Numbered from the stretch's first letter, positions 38,853-48,106 are shown. The stretch is DNA of 64,000 bases from Laspinema sp. D2d (GCF_025370755.1 NZ_JAMXFC010000006.1:124001-188000), one strand, 5' to 3'. Program-made: numbers and translations. The notes: generated by a model from the letters alone, not told the origin.

Positions 38853-39476
38853 ATGAGAGGAAATCTTTTAACCCAATCCACTTTAGCAATCACTGGGGCA
38901 GTCTTCAGTTTAGGCGCAGTCGCCATTAATCCCGCCAATGCCGCCCGCATTACTTATGATTTCTCAGTCCCTATTTACAATCGCAACGACGTTTTTAGCA
39001 GAGATATGACCCCCTTACCAGGACGGTTCAGCTATGATGATGCAACACAAATTACAACGGTTTATGAATATGAAGGAGAAGGTACTCCACAATGGGGGAT
39101 ATGGAGGTATGAATATCACGTATATGAGGTAGATTTTATAGAGTTTCCTTTCCTAGATCGAGTTTACACCCAAGCCGATGCCCTCTCACCGATTTCATTG
39201 CGGATTGAGTATGCAGATGAGCGGGAAATTGGCAAATTTTTAAGTTGGGAAACAGAGGACTTTAGCTTTATACGCAGAAGTTATAGAAGCGAAGATCTTT
39301 GGACGGAGTTTGACAGCAAAGCACCCAATATCTACTCTTCTCGGGCCATTGATTTTTACCGAGTCCAAGAAGAACCGACATCCGTTCCTGAACCCAGCAT
39401 CCTCGCTGCCTTATCCGTTGTAGGTCTCGCGGGACTCTTGCGGAAAAAGCGGGTAAAAGCTCAATTGGTTGATTAA
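38853..39476 (+). CDS. PEP-CTERM exported protein, copy 1
   Basis: This 207-aa exported protein has an N-terminal signal peptide (hydrophobic stretch about 8-28, cleavage near NAA) and a C-terminal PEP-CTERM sorting signal: VPEPS, a hydrophobic helix and RKKR. The middle is beta-rich and acidic with many Tyr/Phe/Trp and no Cys (RITYDFSVP, VDFIEFPFLDRVYTQADAL, LSWETEDFSF). PEP-CTERM proteins are processed by exosortase and go to the cell surface or exopolysaccharide; no exosortase gene is in the window. It is the first of three tandem paralogues, ordered head to tail with about 85-110 bp between them. The start ATG 38853 is the first possible. Confidence 0.9.
   Translation: MRGNLLTQSTLAITGAVFSLGAVAINPANAARITYDFSVPIYNRNDVFSRDMTPLPGRFSYDDATQITTVYEYEGEGTPQWGIWRYEYHVYEVDFIEFPFLDRVYTQADALSPISLRIEYADEREIGKFLSWETEDFSFIRRSYRSEDLWTEFDSKAPNIYSSRAIDFYRVQEEPTSVPEPSILAALSVVGLAGLLRKKRVKAQLVD
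39354..39467 (+). repeat. 114-bp direct repeat, copy in PEP-CTERM 1
   Basis: This segment, coding for the end of the mature part and the whole PEP-CTERM signal, is identical by eye to 40099-40212. The rest of the two genes is clearly diverged. Confidence 0.8.
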
Positions 39477-39561
39477 AACTAAGTTTTTTTGACAGGCGTT
39501 TCAATTAGCGTTTTGCCCATTGAATTCTTGAAACATTATTTACTAATTCCTGGAGGACAAT

Positions 39562-40221
39562 ATGAGTTTAAATCTTTTCACCCGATCCACTTTGGCTATC
39601 ACTGGGGTAGTCTTCAGTTTAGGCGCAGTCGCGATTAATCCCGCCCATGCTGCCCGCATTACTTATGATTTCTCTGGGTACTTCTCTGGTCCTGATAACT
39701 CTGGCCCACTAACAGGGCGGTTCAGTTATGATGAAGCAACGGAAGTTAAAACTATTCTCCATGACTATACTAAGCTCTTTGAGGAGAGTGAAGGCCGAAT
39801 TCACCCACCGTGGGGGGGGTTGATTTCTCATGCTAAAAGATACAAGATTGATGTTATAGAATTTTCCTTCATTGACCAAGTTTATACCCAAGCGGATGCC
39901 CTAAGAGAGATTTATTTTTCGATATTTTATGACAGTGACTTTGAAGTTACCTATGACTACGAAGTTGGAGAAATTTTATCTTGGGAAACCGATGACTTTC
40001 GATTTAGCGGCAGAGGCTATAGAGAATGGGTTTGGACTGTATTTGAAAGCCCAAAACCCAATTTCTTTGATTATTTCCATAGTGATGGATCTGTGCAGTT
40101 TTACCGAGTCCAAGAAGAACCGACATCCGTTCCTGAACCCAGCATCCTCGCTGCCTTATCCGTTGTAGGTCTCGCGGGACTCTTGCGGAAAAAGCGGGTA
40201 AAAGCTCAATTGCCTGATTAA
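39562..40221 (+). CDS. PEP-CTERM exported protein, copy 2
   Basis: This 219-aa paralogue of copy 1 has the same signal peptide (SLNLFTRSTLAITGVVFSLG), beta-rich middle and VPEPS-hydrophobic-RKKR tail. The middle is more diverged and longer than in copies 1 and 3, with insertions around residues 55-80 and 115-130. Its last 114 coding bases are identical by eye to the matching part of copy 1, while the middles differ much more, which points to recent gene conversion at the sorting signal. GGAG lies just upstream of ATG 39562. Confidence 0.9.
   Translation: MSLNLFTRSTLAITGVVFSLGAVAINPAHAARITYDFSGYFSGPDNSGPLTGRFSYDEATEVKTILHDYTKLFEESEGRIHPPWGGLISHAKRYKIDVIEFSFIDQVYTQADALREIYFSIFYDSDFEVTYDYEVGEILSWETDDFRFSGRGYREWVWTVFESPKPNFFDYFHSDGSVQFYRVQEEPTSVPEPSILAALSVVGLAGLLRKKRVKAQLPD
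40099..40212 (+). repeat. 114-bp direct repeat, copy in PEP-CTERM 2
   Basis: Partner of 39354-39467; the repeat ends just before the stop codon in both genes. Confidence 0.8.
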
Positions 40222-40332
40222 AACTCAGTTTTTTAGGGGAAGGCAACTGGTTTTGGATGACAACAGTTTAATTCACTTATATCCAATGGCTGTACCTCCC
40301 CTTAACTAATTCACTAATTTAAGGAGAGAATA

Positions 40333-40935
40333 ATGAGTTTAAATCTTTGGACCCGATCCACTTTGGCTATCACTGGAACACTCTTCAGTTTGGGTACAGT
40401 CGCCCTTAATCCCGCCAATGCCGCCCGCATTACTTATGATTTCTCAGTCCCGACCTACGGTTCTGACGGATATAGCTCCTTAACAGGACGGTTGAGTTAT
40501 GACGAGGCAACAGAAAATGGATGGGTTTATGAATATGAGGGGGAAGATTTTCCACCGTGGGGGGTATGGAGGTATGAAAGTCAACAATATCAGGTAGATT
40601 TTATAGAGTTTTCTTTTCTGGATCGCGTTTATACAAAAGCGGATGCCCTATCATCGATTTTATTTCGGATAGATTATGCGAGTCATGGGGAACTTGGCAA
40701 AACGTTATCTTGGGAAACAGAGGATTTTAGTTTTGTGGGCGGAAGTTATAGAATGGAAGCGATTTGGACAGAATTTCACGGCAAAAAAACCAATTTCTCT
40801 GATTCTTGGACTGTTGATTTTTCCCGAGTCCAAGCAGAACCGACTCCAGTTCCAGAACCGAGTATTTTAGGTGCTTTCTCGGTACTAGGTCTCGCCGGAC
40901 TATTGCGGAAAAAGCGGGTGAAGGCAATGGAATAA
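40333..40935 (+). CDS. PEP-CTERM exported protein, copy 3
   Basis: This 200-aa paralogue has a signal peptide, a middle closer to copy 1 than to copy 2 (EYEGEDFPPWGVWRYE, VDFIEFSFLDRVYTKADAL) and a VPEPS...RKKR tail. Its tail DNA differs from the identical tails of copies 1 and 2. AAGGAG precedes ATG 40333. It converges on the glycosyltransferase gene with 39 bp between the stops. Confidence 0.9.
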   Translation: MSLNLWTRSTLAITGTLFSLGTVALNPANAARITYDFSVPTYGSDGYSSLTGRLSYDEATENGWVYEYEGEDFPPWGVWRYESQQYQVDFIEFSFLDRVYTKADALSSILFRIDYASHGELGKTLSWETEDFSFVGGSYRMEAIWTEFHGKKTNFSDSWTVDFSRVQAEPTPVPEPSILGAFSVLGLAGLLRKKRVKAME

Positions 40936-40974
40936 TTGGGGACATTTAAAAGAGCCGATCGCCTCTTAACTCCC

Positions 40975-41913
40975 TTACTCTTTCCCCTCTCCATTCGCCG
41001 CTGCATAAACCGCTTTAACGTTGTACCAATTTAAGAATATTCGGGCAACTTCTAAGGCAACCTGCGATTTTCCTTGGTTGATTAACCATTGCAAAAATCC
41101 AGCCATTGTCCGTTCATTTAATCTCCCGCCCAGGGACAGGATTCCCCACAAAACTCGATGCAATCCAGTCATCTGAATCATCATCCGTACTTCCCAAGTC
41201 GGATGTTTTTTGTAGAAAATAACTCCCATTTTTCCTCGTTCAATTTCTCTGTTAATTGCCTGAGGTAAATCCTCCAAGGTAAAAGGCGGATGCCAATGAT
41301 ATCCGGCAGCTTGGGGACATTTTATCAATTTTAAGCCTAATTTTTTTAGGCGAACTCCCAATTCTAAATCTTCCCACCCATACAAGGAAAAGGAAGGGTC
41401 AAATCCTCCCGCTTGTTCCAACCATTTTCGAGCGATCGCCACATTGCCTGTCGCAAAATAAGCAGCAGAAAAATCGGTGATTTTATACGGTTCTGCCGTC
41501 GGATTCTCAAAATTGCAGGTATTAATCACATGACCATAAGTAAACAGGCGATCGCTTTTTATTTTCTCCTCTCCCTCCATCAACCCATCGGCATGAGCTT
41601 CGATGAAATTCTCAGTCACTACTAAATCACTATCGATAAAAATAATGATTTCCCCTTGGGCAGCTTCTATCCCTCGGTTTCTCGCCGTTGCCGGTCCTTG
41701 ATGCACTTGTTCCAAGCAACGAACATGAGGAAAGTCTTCCCGATTTGCGGCTAACCATTCTAAGGTTCCATCGGTTGAACCATCATCGATGACGATGACT
41801 TCATAGCCGCTAATTTGACTGGGGGTTCTGAATTTTTGTCCTTCTAATGCTCTAAGGCATTTCTCTAAAATCGGTCGGCGATTATAGGTTGGAATAATGA
41901 TGCTAAAAAACAC
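40975..41913 (-). CDS. Family 2 glycosyltransferase
   Basis: This 312-aa GT-A fold glycosyltransferase has an N-terminal nucleotide-binding strand SIIIPTYNRR, VIVIDDGSTDGTLEWL, the HQGPATARNRGI block, the metal-binding DxD motif in FIDSDLVV, and GWEDLELGVRL as the acceptor/catalytic segment. The C-terminal 100 residues are helical and amphipathic. It transfers a sugar from a nucleotide sugar to an acceptor that cannot be told from sequence. The start is GTG 41913. It stands next to three PEP-CTERM proteins, which are often linked with exopolysaccharide, but convergent orientation argues against a shared transcript. Confidence 0.93.
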   Translation of the reverse strand: MFFSIIIPTYNRRPILEKCLRALEGQKFRTPSQISGYEVIVIDDGSTDGTLEWLAANREDFPHVRCLEQVHQGPATARNRGIEAAQGEIIIFIDSDLVVTENFIEAHADGLMEGEEKIKSDRLFTYGHVINTCNFENPTAEPYKITDFSAAYFATGNVAIARKWLEQAGGFDPSFSLYGWEDLELGVRLKKLGLKLIKCPQAAGYHWHPPFTLEDLPQAINREIERGKMGVIFYKKHPTWEVRMMIQMTGLHRVLWGILSLGGRLNERTMAGFLQWLINQGKSQVALEVARIFLNWYNVKAVYAAANGEGKE

Positions 41914-42325
41914 GGGTTCCCCTCAACTGCAAGTCTCGACTTTCGCGATCGCTGCGATGTGCCAATCTCCTCTATTTTAGAGGCTTTCCTTGTCCCTGGA
42001 AAGGGTGGTCCCTAGTTGGAGGGTTCCCATTATCATAGTTGGGGACATTTGTCAAGGGCGGTATTTGGAAGGGTTGGAAAATTTGTGCAAGACGAGTGAT
42101 AGTAGGGAGTGGAATTTTTGCGTTTACCAAGGATTCGATAACGATTTTTCAAAGGTTTTGACTGTTGCGAAAGGTGTCTTCCTGAAATTAGACACAGTAA
42201 GCCCTTGGTTTACGCCTCTGATTATAGCCTATAACCCTTGTCACTGCGTTAAGGGATTGGGGCAATTTTTAGGGAAATTTAGGGTTTTTGATTTAAAGAT
42301 TTAATGGGTTTTCAGAAATTTACTG

Positions 42326-42412
42326 AATTTGTCTAATCTTTCGGTAGATGATGGCTAGTTCTTGAATTGCAATTCTGAGATTTGCGATTGTATGTTAACA
42401 ACAGCATTAAGA
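42326..42412 (+). repeat. 87-bp direct repeat, copy 1
   Basis: Matches 42441-42527 over its full length with scattered differences; the last 37 bp (42376-42412) are identical. The shared end includes GTATGTTAACAACAGC. The period is 115 bp. Confidence 0.8.
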
Positions 42413-42440
42413 GTTAGAAGTTTCTCGGGTGTATTTAGGC

Positions 42441-42527
42441 AATTTGTCTAATCTTTCAGCAGATTAGGGGTAGTCCTTAAGTTGCAGCTTTGAGATTTGC
42501 GATTGTATGTTAACAACAGCATTAAGA
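42441..42527 (+). repeat. 87-bp direct repeat, copy 2
   Basis: Partner of 42326-42412. It lies about 100 bp past the stop of the minus-strand membrane protein gene. Confidence 0.8.
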
Positions 42528-42626
42528 TTTGAAAATTCCCTGTGGGATTGATGTTTGAGGAAACGACTGAAGTTGTTACTACGAACTAAGAGGAATAACG
42601 ACTGACGTTGTTAGGGTGTGGCGCTG

Positions 42627-43259
42627 CTATTGGATGCCATTGTGATGGAGGAGGCGAAGGAATCCTAAACCGGAGAGGGCAGCGATCGCCAGCCAGGTGA
42701 TGGTTAAACCGATGACTTCCGTAAAAAATAGGCCGGTGTTAGAACGGAGGATGCCGCCGATGACCCATCCGGAGGGTAAGGCGAGTGCCCAACTGAGGGA
42801 GGAGATGGGTAACCACCAGGCGGCGTTGGGGAAGTAGCGATTTAGGACAAACCATTGGCCTAAGCCTAGGACAATGCCGACGATCGCGCCATCGATGAAG
42901 CCATAGAGGAGGCGGAGGGTGAGGAGTTCGGTGCGGGGTGCGATCCAACCTAGGGCACCGAGACTGCTACTGCCAATTAGGACCCAAGCGGTGATAGTGG
43001 CAATCATCCACCAGGATATGTGGGAGAGGCGTTGCCGGAGGACAAACCATTGGGCGATCGCAATGAAACTGCTACCAACTGCCCCCGAAATTCCCCCGAG
43101 ATGAGGTCTGACGCCGATTTCTACAAACAGCAAACTGACTAGAAAACCTAGCCCTGTAGCTAACACCCATTGCACCCAAAAACTCCATCCAAACCGGATA
43201 GAACTTTCGGGAGTTGGAGGAACTTTCAGTTGTTGAGGGATCCGGAGATAGGGCGTCAT
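42627..43259 (-). CDS. Polytopic membrane protein with internal duplication, unrecognised
   Basis: I do not recognise the family. The 210-aa product has about five or six hydrophobic segments and repeats a short motif: AQWFVLRQRLSHISWW and GQWFVLNRYFPNAAWW about 75 residues apart, suggesting an internal duplication of a two- or three-helix unit. The reading frame extends to 43388 across the end of the neighbouring gene. ATG 43259 gives a 20-bp gap to that gene's stop and is preferred. It follows a GHL10 glycosidase gene on the same strand, so the pair is likely co-transcribed. Confidence 0.75.
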   Translation of the reverse strand: MTPYLRIPQQLKVPPTPESSIRFGWSFWVQWVLATGLGFLVSLLFVEIGVRPHLGGISGAVGSSFIAIAQWFVLRQRLSHISWWMIATITAWVLIGSSSLGALGWIAPRTELLTLRLLYGFIDGAIVGIVLGLGQWFVLNRYFPNAAWWLPISSLSWALALPSGWVIGGILRSNTGLFFTEVIGLTITWLAIAALSGLGFLRLLHHNGIQ

Positions 43260-43278
43260 GAATTGAAACCGGGAACAC

Positions 43279-44532
43279 TTAAGGGATGGGTTGAGAAAAG
43301 AGGTCCCGGAATACTTTTCGACGTTCTGGGGGTGACTCTGGGGTGAGATAACTCCAGAGGGTTTCCCAATAAAAAAAGGATACCCCATTTAAGCGGCGAT
43401 CGCGCACTACTTGGACCTGTTCTTGAATTTGTTTGATGGGAACTGAACGGACCAACGTGCCGGTGAGGATGCCGATACCAACGGGAATTTTCTGTTGTGC
43501 TGCTTGGATTGCCGGTTGGGCTAACTCAGATTTAAACACGTTTAAATCATTGCGATAGACCTGAACGAGCAGTTCATCCACCCAACCGCGTTTTACCCAG
43601 GTTCCCCAATCTTGGAGATATTTACGATAGGCAAAGTCTTGGGAGTTAGGAGATAGGGAGACGATGCAATCAGGATTGACGGATTTAATGGCTTGATACA
43701 GGGTTTCCATAAAGGCGGAAATTTTATCTGCACGCCAGCGCATCCATTCGGGATCGTAGGGGTTATCCGGTGGGGGTGAACCTTGATGTTCTTGGCGATA
43801 CAATTCCACAGTAAAACTATCATAACCCGATTCTACAGGCATTCCAAAATGGTCATCGAGTTGGATACCATCAATATTGTAGTGACTGACTAATTCGACA
43901 ATTAGTTCGAGGATAAAGTCTTGGACATCAGGATGTAAGGGGTTTAGCCAAACATTTTGAGGGACGAAAAATTGTTGCCAGTTTTGTCTTGAAGCGGGAG
44001 GGTTGGGAATATCAGCGGGATTAAGTTCATCGGGGATTTCGGTTTCAGTTGGTTCACCTTGTTGGGTGGCACTCAGCCATTGAGGATGCAATTTAGCTAA
44101 GTTAGAGTTGCGGGGGGTCATGAATCCATATTCAAACCAAGGAATAATTCGGATGTCATGGCGATCGCCTAATTTAATCATTTCATCTAAAACATCTGCA
44201 CCTAAATGAAACAGGCGCAAGAAAGGTGCTTGAGACCGTCCAGTTTCTCGTTTAGCAACAGCACTTTGATAAAAGGTGTTGCCGCGATTCCAGACGACTG
44301 GGTAAAGGGTATTAAAATTTTGTTCCGCAAGTTGATGCATGGCGAGATGCACTCCCCAGGGAGTAAAAAGTACCCCACTGGCAACATTCGTTAACCACAC
44401 GCCTCTAATTTCTGTAGAGGCAGGAGTTTGGGGTTTGGTTGCTTCTAAGGATAAGGAAGGAAATAGGAACCAGGTAATTAGTACACCTAGTATTACTCCG
44501 TATGCCCATCGGATCCAAGTTTGTTCGCGCAT
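43279..44532 (-). CDS. GHL10 family putative glycoside hydrolase, copy 1
   Basis: This 417-aa protein belongs to the glycosyl hydrolase-like 10 (DUF187/YngK-like) TIM-barrel group. An N-terminal hydrophobic anchor or signal (about 10-28) is followed by EIRGVWLTNVASGVLF, NTLYPVVWNRGNTFYQS, RIIPWFEYGFMTP, WLNPLHPDVQDFILEL and GIQLDDHFGMPVE, where Asp-Asp is the likely catalytic/metal region. Family members are thought to cleave polysaccharide or peptidoglycan-related substrates outside the cytoplasm. ATG 44532 is used instead of the TTG three codons upstream. The tandem paralogue lies 249 bp upstream. Confidence 0.88.
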   Translation of the reverse strand: MREQTWIRWAYGVILGVLITWFLFPSLSLEATKPQTPASTEIRGVWLTNVASGVLFTPWGVHLAMHQLAEQNFNTLYPVVWNRGNTFYQSAVAKRETGRSQAPFLRLFHLGADVLDEMIKLGDRHDIRIIPWFEYGFMTPRNSNLAKLHPQWLSATQQGEPTETEIPDELNPADIPNPPASRQNWQQFFVPQNVWLNPLHPDVQDFILELIVELVSHYNIDGIQLDDHFGMPVESGYDSFTVELYRQEHQGSPPPDNPYDPEWMRWRADKISAFMETLYQAIKSVNPDCIVSLSPNSQDFAYRKYLQDWGTWVKRGWVDELLVQVYRNDLNVFKSELAQPAIQAAQQKIPVGIGILTGTLVRSVPIKQIQEQVQVVRDRRLNGVSFFYWETLWSYLTPESPPERRKVFRDLFSQPIP

Positions 44533-44790
44533 CAATCTCAAGGATACCCGATTTTAGATTAGCCAACGGGTAATGATATCATAAAATGAACATTTTCTCG
44601 ATTAATCTGAAAATTTAGGGATTTTGGGACAATATTTTATGAGTCTCGGGGTAGCGGTAATTTTAGATGGGTTGGGATAGCTTATTTCTTATTTGAGTAG
44701 GTGAGGGGTTAGAAGGAGACAGATCTTCCGATAGGGAATTCCCACCGCAGAGGGAGGTAACGAGGATGGAAGTTTGAGTATTTTGGGGCG

Positions 44791-46053
44791 TTAAGTTTGA
44801 GGATTGTCCTCTTTTTTGGGTTGCGATCGCACCGGGACGGGGGAAATAGCCGGTTCTGAAAATAGGGCTTGAAAACTGTTGCGCCGCTCTTCTGAAGATT
44901 CCGATGCCACCTTTCCCCACAGACTTTCCCAATAGAAAAAGGCGAATCCTGCAAATTGGCGATCGCGCGCAACTTTGACCCGATCTTCTATCTCTGCAAA
45001 GGAAATCGGACGTTTCATGGTTCCCGTTAAAATCCCCACCCCCACCCGCGTTAAATTCCGGGCATACGAAACTGTGGAAATATCTAATTCGGTCTGAAAT
45101 CGACTCAATTCTGAATGATAGACTTGTAAAAATAACTCATCAATCCATCCTGATTCCACCCAGGTTAACCAATCTTGCAAATAGTGGTTATAGGCAAAAC
45201 TTTGAGAATTGGCTGCCAAGGAAATCGCACAATCTGGATTAACAAATTGCACCGCTTGATAAATGCGTTCCATAAAATCATTAATCTTATTCGCCCGCCA
45301 GCGGACCCATTCATAATTATAAGGATTACTTGGCGGAGAGTCTCCCCAATGTTCTGATTGATAGAGGGCGATAGTATAAGGGTCATATCCTAACTCAACC
45401 GGCAAGCCAAAATTGTCATCAAATTGAATCGCATCAATGGGATAATTAGCTACTACTTCCACAATTAAGCGCAGGAGAAAATTTTGCACCTCGGGATGGA
45501 GGGGATTTAACCAAACCTGCTGAATCGTTAAGGGATTTTCAACAAAAATTGGGGCTAATTCTTCCTCTCGCAGATTCTGACTGTTATCTTGATGTCGAGT
45601 TACCCAGCTTGGATGCCGTTTAACTAATTCTGAGTTGGCGGGTGCCATGAACCCATACTCAAACCAGGGAACCACCCGCAACCCCAAAGACTGCCCATCA
45701 GCGATAATTTCTCCGAGAACGTCGTTACTGCCCTGCATCAGGGAGAGTAACCAATCCTGCGATCGCCCCGTCACCTGTTTGGAGGCTACACTAGGATAAA
45801 AAGTCTGTCCTCGATTCCAAACCACGGGATAAACTGTATTAAAATTAAGGTCGGAGAGTTCCTGCAAGGCGTGATGAACGGCCCCAGGCACAAACAAGAC
45901 ATCACTCCCTACATTCGTCAACCAGACCCCCCGAATTTCTTCCCGCGTTGGAGTTTGGGATGTAGCCATATTGGGGATAAAACCAATCGACCAGGCGATC
46001 GCCATCAGTAAACCCAAGACGACATTTAAGCATCTGCGAACTTTGCGGTTCAT
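44791..46053 (-). CDS. GHL10 family putative glycoside hydrolase, copy 2
   Basis: This 420-aa paralogue of the adjacent gene has a signal peptide (about 7-32) and the same blocks: EIRGVWLTNVGSDVLF, NTVYPVVWNRGQTFY, RVVPWFEYGFMAP, WLNPLHPEVQNFLLRL and AIQFDDNFGLPVE. The two proteins align end to end, so this is a tandem duplication. The C-terminus is longer and Pro/Lys-rich. Transcribed divergently from the ABC-F gene across 218 bp. CGATCTCTA at 46123-46131 weakly resembles the element shared by sigF and the DUF928 gene. Confidence 0.88.
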   Translation of the reverse strand: MNRKVRRCLNVVLGLLMAIAWSIGFIPNMATSQTPTREEIRGVWLTNVGSDVLFVPGAVHHALQELSDLNFNTVYPVVWNRGQTFYPSVASKQVTGRSQDWLLSLMQGSNDVLGEIIADGQSLGLRVVPWFEYGFMAPANSELVKRHPSWVTRHQDNSQNLREEELAPIFVENPLTIQQVWLNPLHPEVQNFLLRLIVEVVANYPIDAIQFDDNFGLPVELGYDPYTIALYQSEHWGDSPPSNPYNYEWVRWRANKINDFMERIYQAVQFVNPDCAISLAANSQSFAYNHYLQDWLTWVESGWIDELFLQVYHSELSRFQTELDISTVSYARNLTRVGVGILTGTMKRPISFAEIEDRVKVARDRQFAGFAFFYWESLWGKVASESSEERRNSFQALFSEPAISPVPVRSQPKKEDNPQT

Positions 46054-46271
46054 TTCGTAGCCACACTTAACCGTTGATCTGGACCTACCCTGCCAAACTT
46101 TATGAAAACACCCATCTAACTGCGATCTCTAGTCGTTAATTTTTGTTAAGATTAACCCAACACAGCCCACACCGGACGGATAGTGCGGCCCCCAGATGCC
46201 CCGATCGCGTCTGTTTTTTCCGGAATCCGTCGCTGAACTTGCCTTTGTTCCCTCTGCCTTGGAGATATTGG

Positions 46272-47966
46272 ATGCTACGACTCGAACATATTAGTAAAAT
46301 TTACCCGACTGGCGAAGTTCTCAAAGATATTAACTGGGAAGTCAAACCGGGCGATCGCATTGGTTTAGTCGGCGTCAACGGGGCCGGAAAATCTACCCAA
46401 CTCAAAATCGTTGCTGGGGAAATTGAACCCACTGCCGGAGAAATTATCCGTCCGTCCAACCTCCATATCGCCTACCTCACCCAAGAATTCGAGGTAGACC
46501 CCACCCGGACAGTCCGGGAAGAATTTTGGACAGTCTTTACCGAAGCAAACCAAGTCCAGCATGACTTGTTGCACGTCCAACACGCAATGGAAACCGCTTC
46601 CGAGGCAGAACTGGACAAACTCATCCACAAACTGGATAAACTGCACCGCCAATTTGACGCCTTAGATGGTTATACCTTAGAAGCGCAAATCGAGAAAATC
46701 CTGCCCGAAATGGGATTTCTCCAGGAAGATGGCGATCGCCTCGTCAGCGCCTTCAGTGGCGGCTGGCAAATGCGGATGAGTTTAGGGAAAATTTTGTTAC
46801 AAAGTCCTGACTTATTGCTGCTGGATGAACCGACAAACCATTTGGACCTAGAAACCATCGAATGGTTGGAAACCTACCTCAAGGGATTAATCACCCCAAT
46901 GGTCATCGTTTCCCATGACCGGGAATTCCTCGATCGCCTCTGCACCCAAATCGTCGAAACCGAACGAGGCGTCTCCAGCACCTACCTCGGCAACTATTCC
47001 TCGTATTTAGAGCAAAAAGCCTTCAACCGCGAAGCACAAATGAGCGCCTACGAACGCCAACAGAAAGAACTAGAAAAACAACAAGTCTTCGTTGAGCGAT
47101 TCCGTGCGAGTGCCACCCGCAGTACCCAAGCGAAAAGCCGGGAAAAACAACTCGAAAAAATCGAACGCATCGAAGCACCCGAAGGTACATTAAAAACCCT
47201 CCGCTTCCAATTTCCCCCCGCCCCTCGCAGTGGACGAGAAGTCGTAGACATCAAAAACTTGGTTCATACCTACGACGACAAAATCCTATTTTTAGGTACT
47301 GATTTGTTTGTCGAACGAGGCGATCGCATCGCCTTTTTAGGACCCAACGGGTGCGGCAAATCCACCCTCCTGCGCATGATTATGGGCATGGAAACAGCCA
47401 AAGAAGGTAGCATCCAACTCGGACAACATAACGTTATTCCCGGCTATTTTGAACAAAATCAAGCCGAAGCTTTAGAACTAACTAAAAGCGTCATGGACAC
47501 CATTCATGACGAAGTACCCGAGTGGAAAAACGAAGAAGTTCGCACCTTACTCGGACGATTTCTCTTCAGTGGAGACACCGTATTCAAACCCGTAGAAGCC
47601 CTCAGTGGGGGAGAAAAAGCCCGTTTAGCCTTAGCAAAAATGCTCCTACGTCCTGCCAACTTGCTACTCCTAGACGAACCGACAAACCATCTGGACATCC
47701 CTGCTAAAGAGATGCTAGAAGAAGCCCTCCAAAACTACGATGGCACGGTAATCATCGTCTCCCACGACCGTTATTTTATCTCCAAAGTCGCCAATAAAAT
47801 CGTCGAAATCCGTGACGGTGAATTCCGACCCTACCTCGGCGACTATCACTACTATCTCGATAAAATAGCCGAAGAAAAAGAGCAGGAACGTCAAGCAAAA
47901 ATAGCCGCTGAAAAAGCCGCTAAAAAATCAGCAAAACAATCCAAAGCTACTGCGAAAGGGAAGTAG
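46272..47966 (+). CDS. ABC-F family ATPase (ribosome-associated)
   Basis: This 564-aa protein has two ABC nucleotide-binding domains and no membrane segments, the hallmark of ABC-F translation factors (EttA/Uup/YheS group). Domain 1 has Walker A GVNGAGKST, FSGGWQMRM and LLLLDEPTNHLD; domain 2 has GPNGCGKST, LSGGEKARLAL and LLLLDEPTNHLD. Between them lies a charged helical P-site tRNA-interaction linker (EKQQVFVERF and basic residues). A Lys/Ala-rich tail ends the protein. Start ATG 46272 has GGAG 8 nt upstream; the frame to 46143 adds an unlikely Pro/Arg-rich leader. The exact subfamily is not resolved by eye. Confidence 0.92.
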   Translation: MLRLEHISKIYPTGEVLKDINWEVKPGDRIGLVGVNGAGKSTQLKIVAGEIEPTAGEIIRPSNLHIAYLTQEFEVDPTRTVREEFWTVFTEANQVQHDLLHVQHAMETASEAELDKLIHKLDKLHRQFDALDGYTLEAQIEKILPEMGFLQEDGDRLVSAFSGGWQMRMSLGKILLQSPDLLLLDEPTNHLDLETIEWLETYLKGLITPMVIVSHDREFLDRLCTQIVETERGVSSTYLGNYSSYLEQKAFNREAQMSAYERQQKELEKQQVFVERFRASATRSTQAKSREKQLEKIERIEAPEGTLKTLRFQFPPAPRSGREVVDIKNLVHTYDDKILFLGTDLFVERGDRIAFLGPNGCGKSTLLRMIMGMETAKEGSIQLGQHNVIPGYFEQNQAEALELTKSVMDTIHDEVPEWKNEEVRTLLGRFLFSGDTVFKPVEALSGGEKARLALAKMLLRPANLLLLDEPTNHLDIPAKEMLEEALQNYDGTVIIVSHDRYFISKVANKIVEIRDGEFRPYLGDYHYYLDKIAEEKEQERQAKIAAEKAAKKSAKQSKATAKGK

Positions 47967-47996
47967 TATTTATCGGCCCCACCCGCACCCATGCAT

Positions 47997-48035
47997 GGTG
48001 GGGCTACACAAACAAAGCCCGCCTATGCGGGCTAA
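47997..48035 (+). repeat. Dispersed 39-bp repeat GGTGGGGCTA...GCGGGCTAA, copy 1
   Basis: Shares its start GGTGGGGCTA, internal AACAAAG and end GGGCTAA with 59159-59197, at the same 39-bp length. The part around GCCCGC...GCGGGC can form a hairpin and may terminate the ABC-F gene. Confidence 0.55.
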
Positions 48036-48106
48036 AATCCCACAATTTTCCGCGAAATCCTAATCCGTGAAAATCCGTGAAATCAGTGGTTAAAATCCTC
48101 AAACAA

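Larger units (their letters stand above)
41914..42626. other. Non-coding interval with an 87-bp direct repeat
   Basis: 713 bp. The only long open frame (41990-42304) has no family likeness, so I do not call it. The right half holds two copies of an 87-bp unit (42326-42412 and 42441-42527). Confidence 0.55.

Noticed and set aside
41990-42304. 104-aa open frame on the plus strand
   Set aside because: No family likeness and no clear ribosome-binding site; it lies in an interval with other non-coding repeats.
46143-46271. N-terminal extension of the ABC-F protein
   Set aside because: The leader is Pro/Arg-rich, and ATG 46272 has a good ribosome-binding site and a typical ABC-F start.
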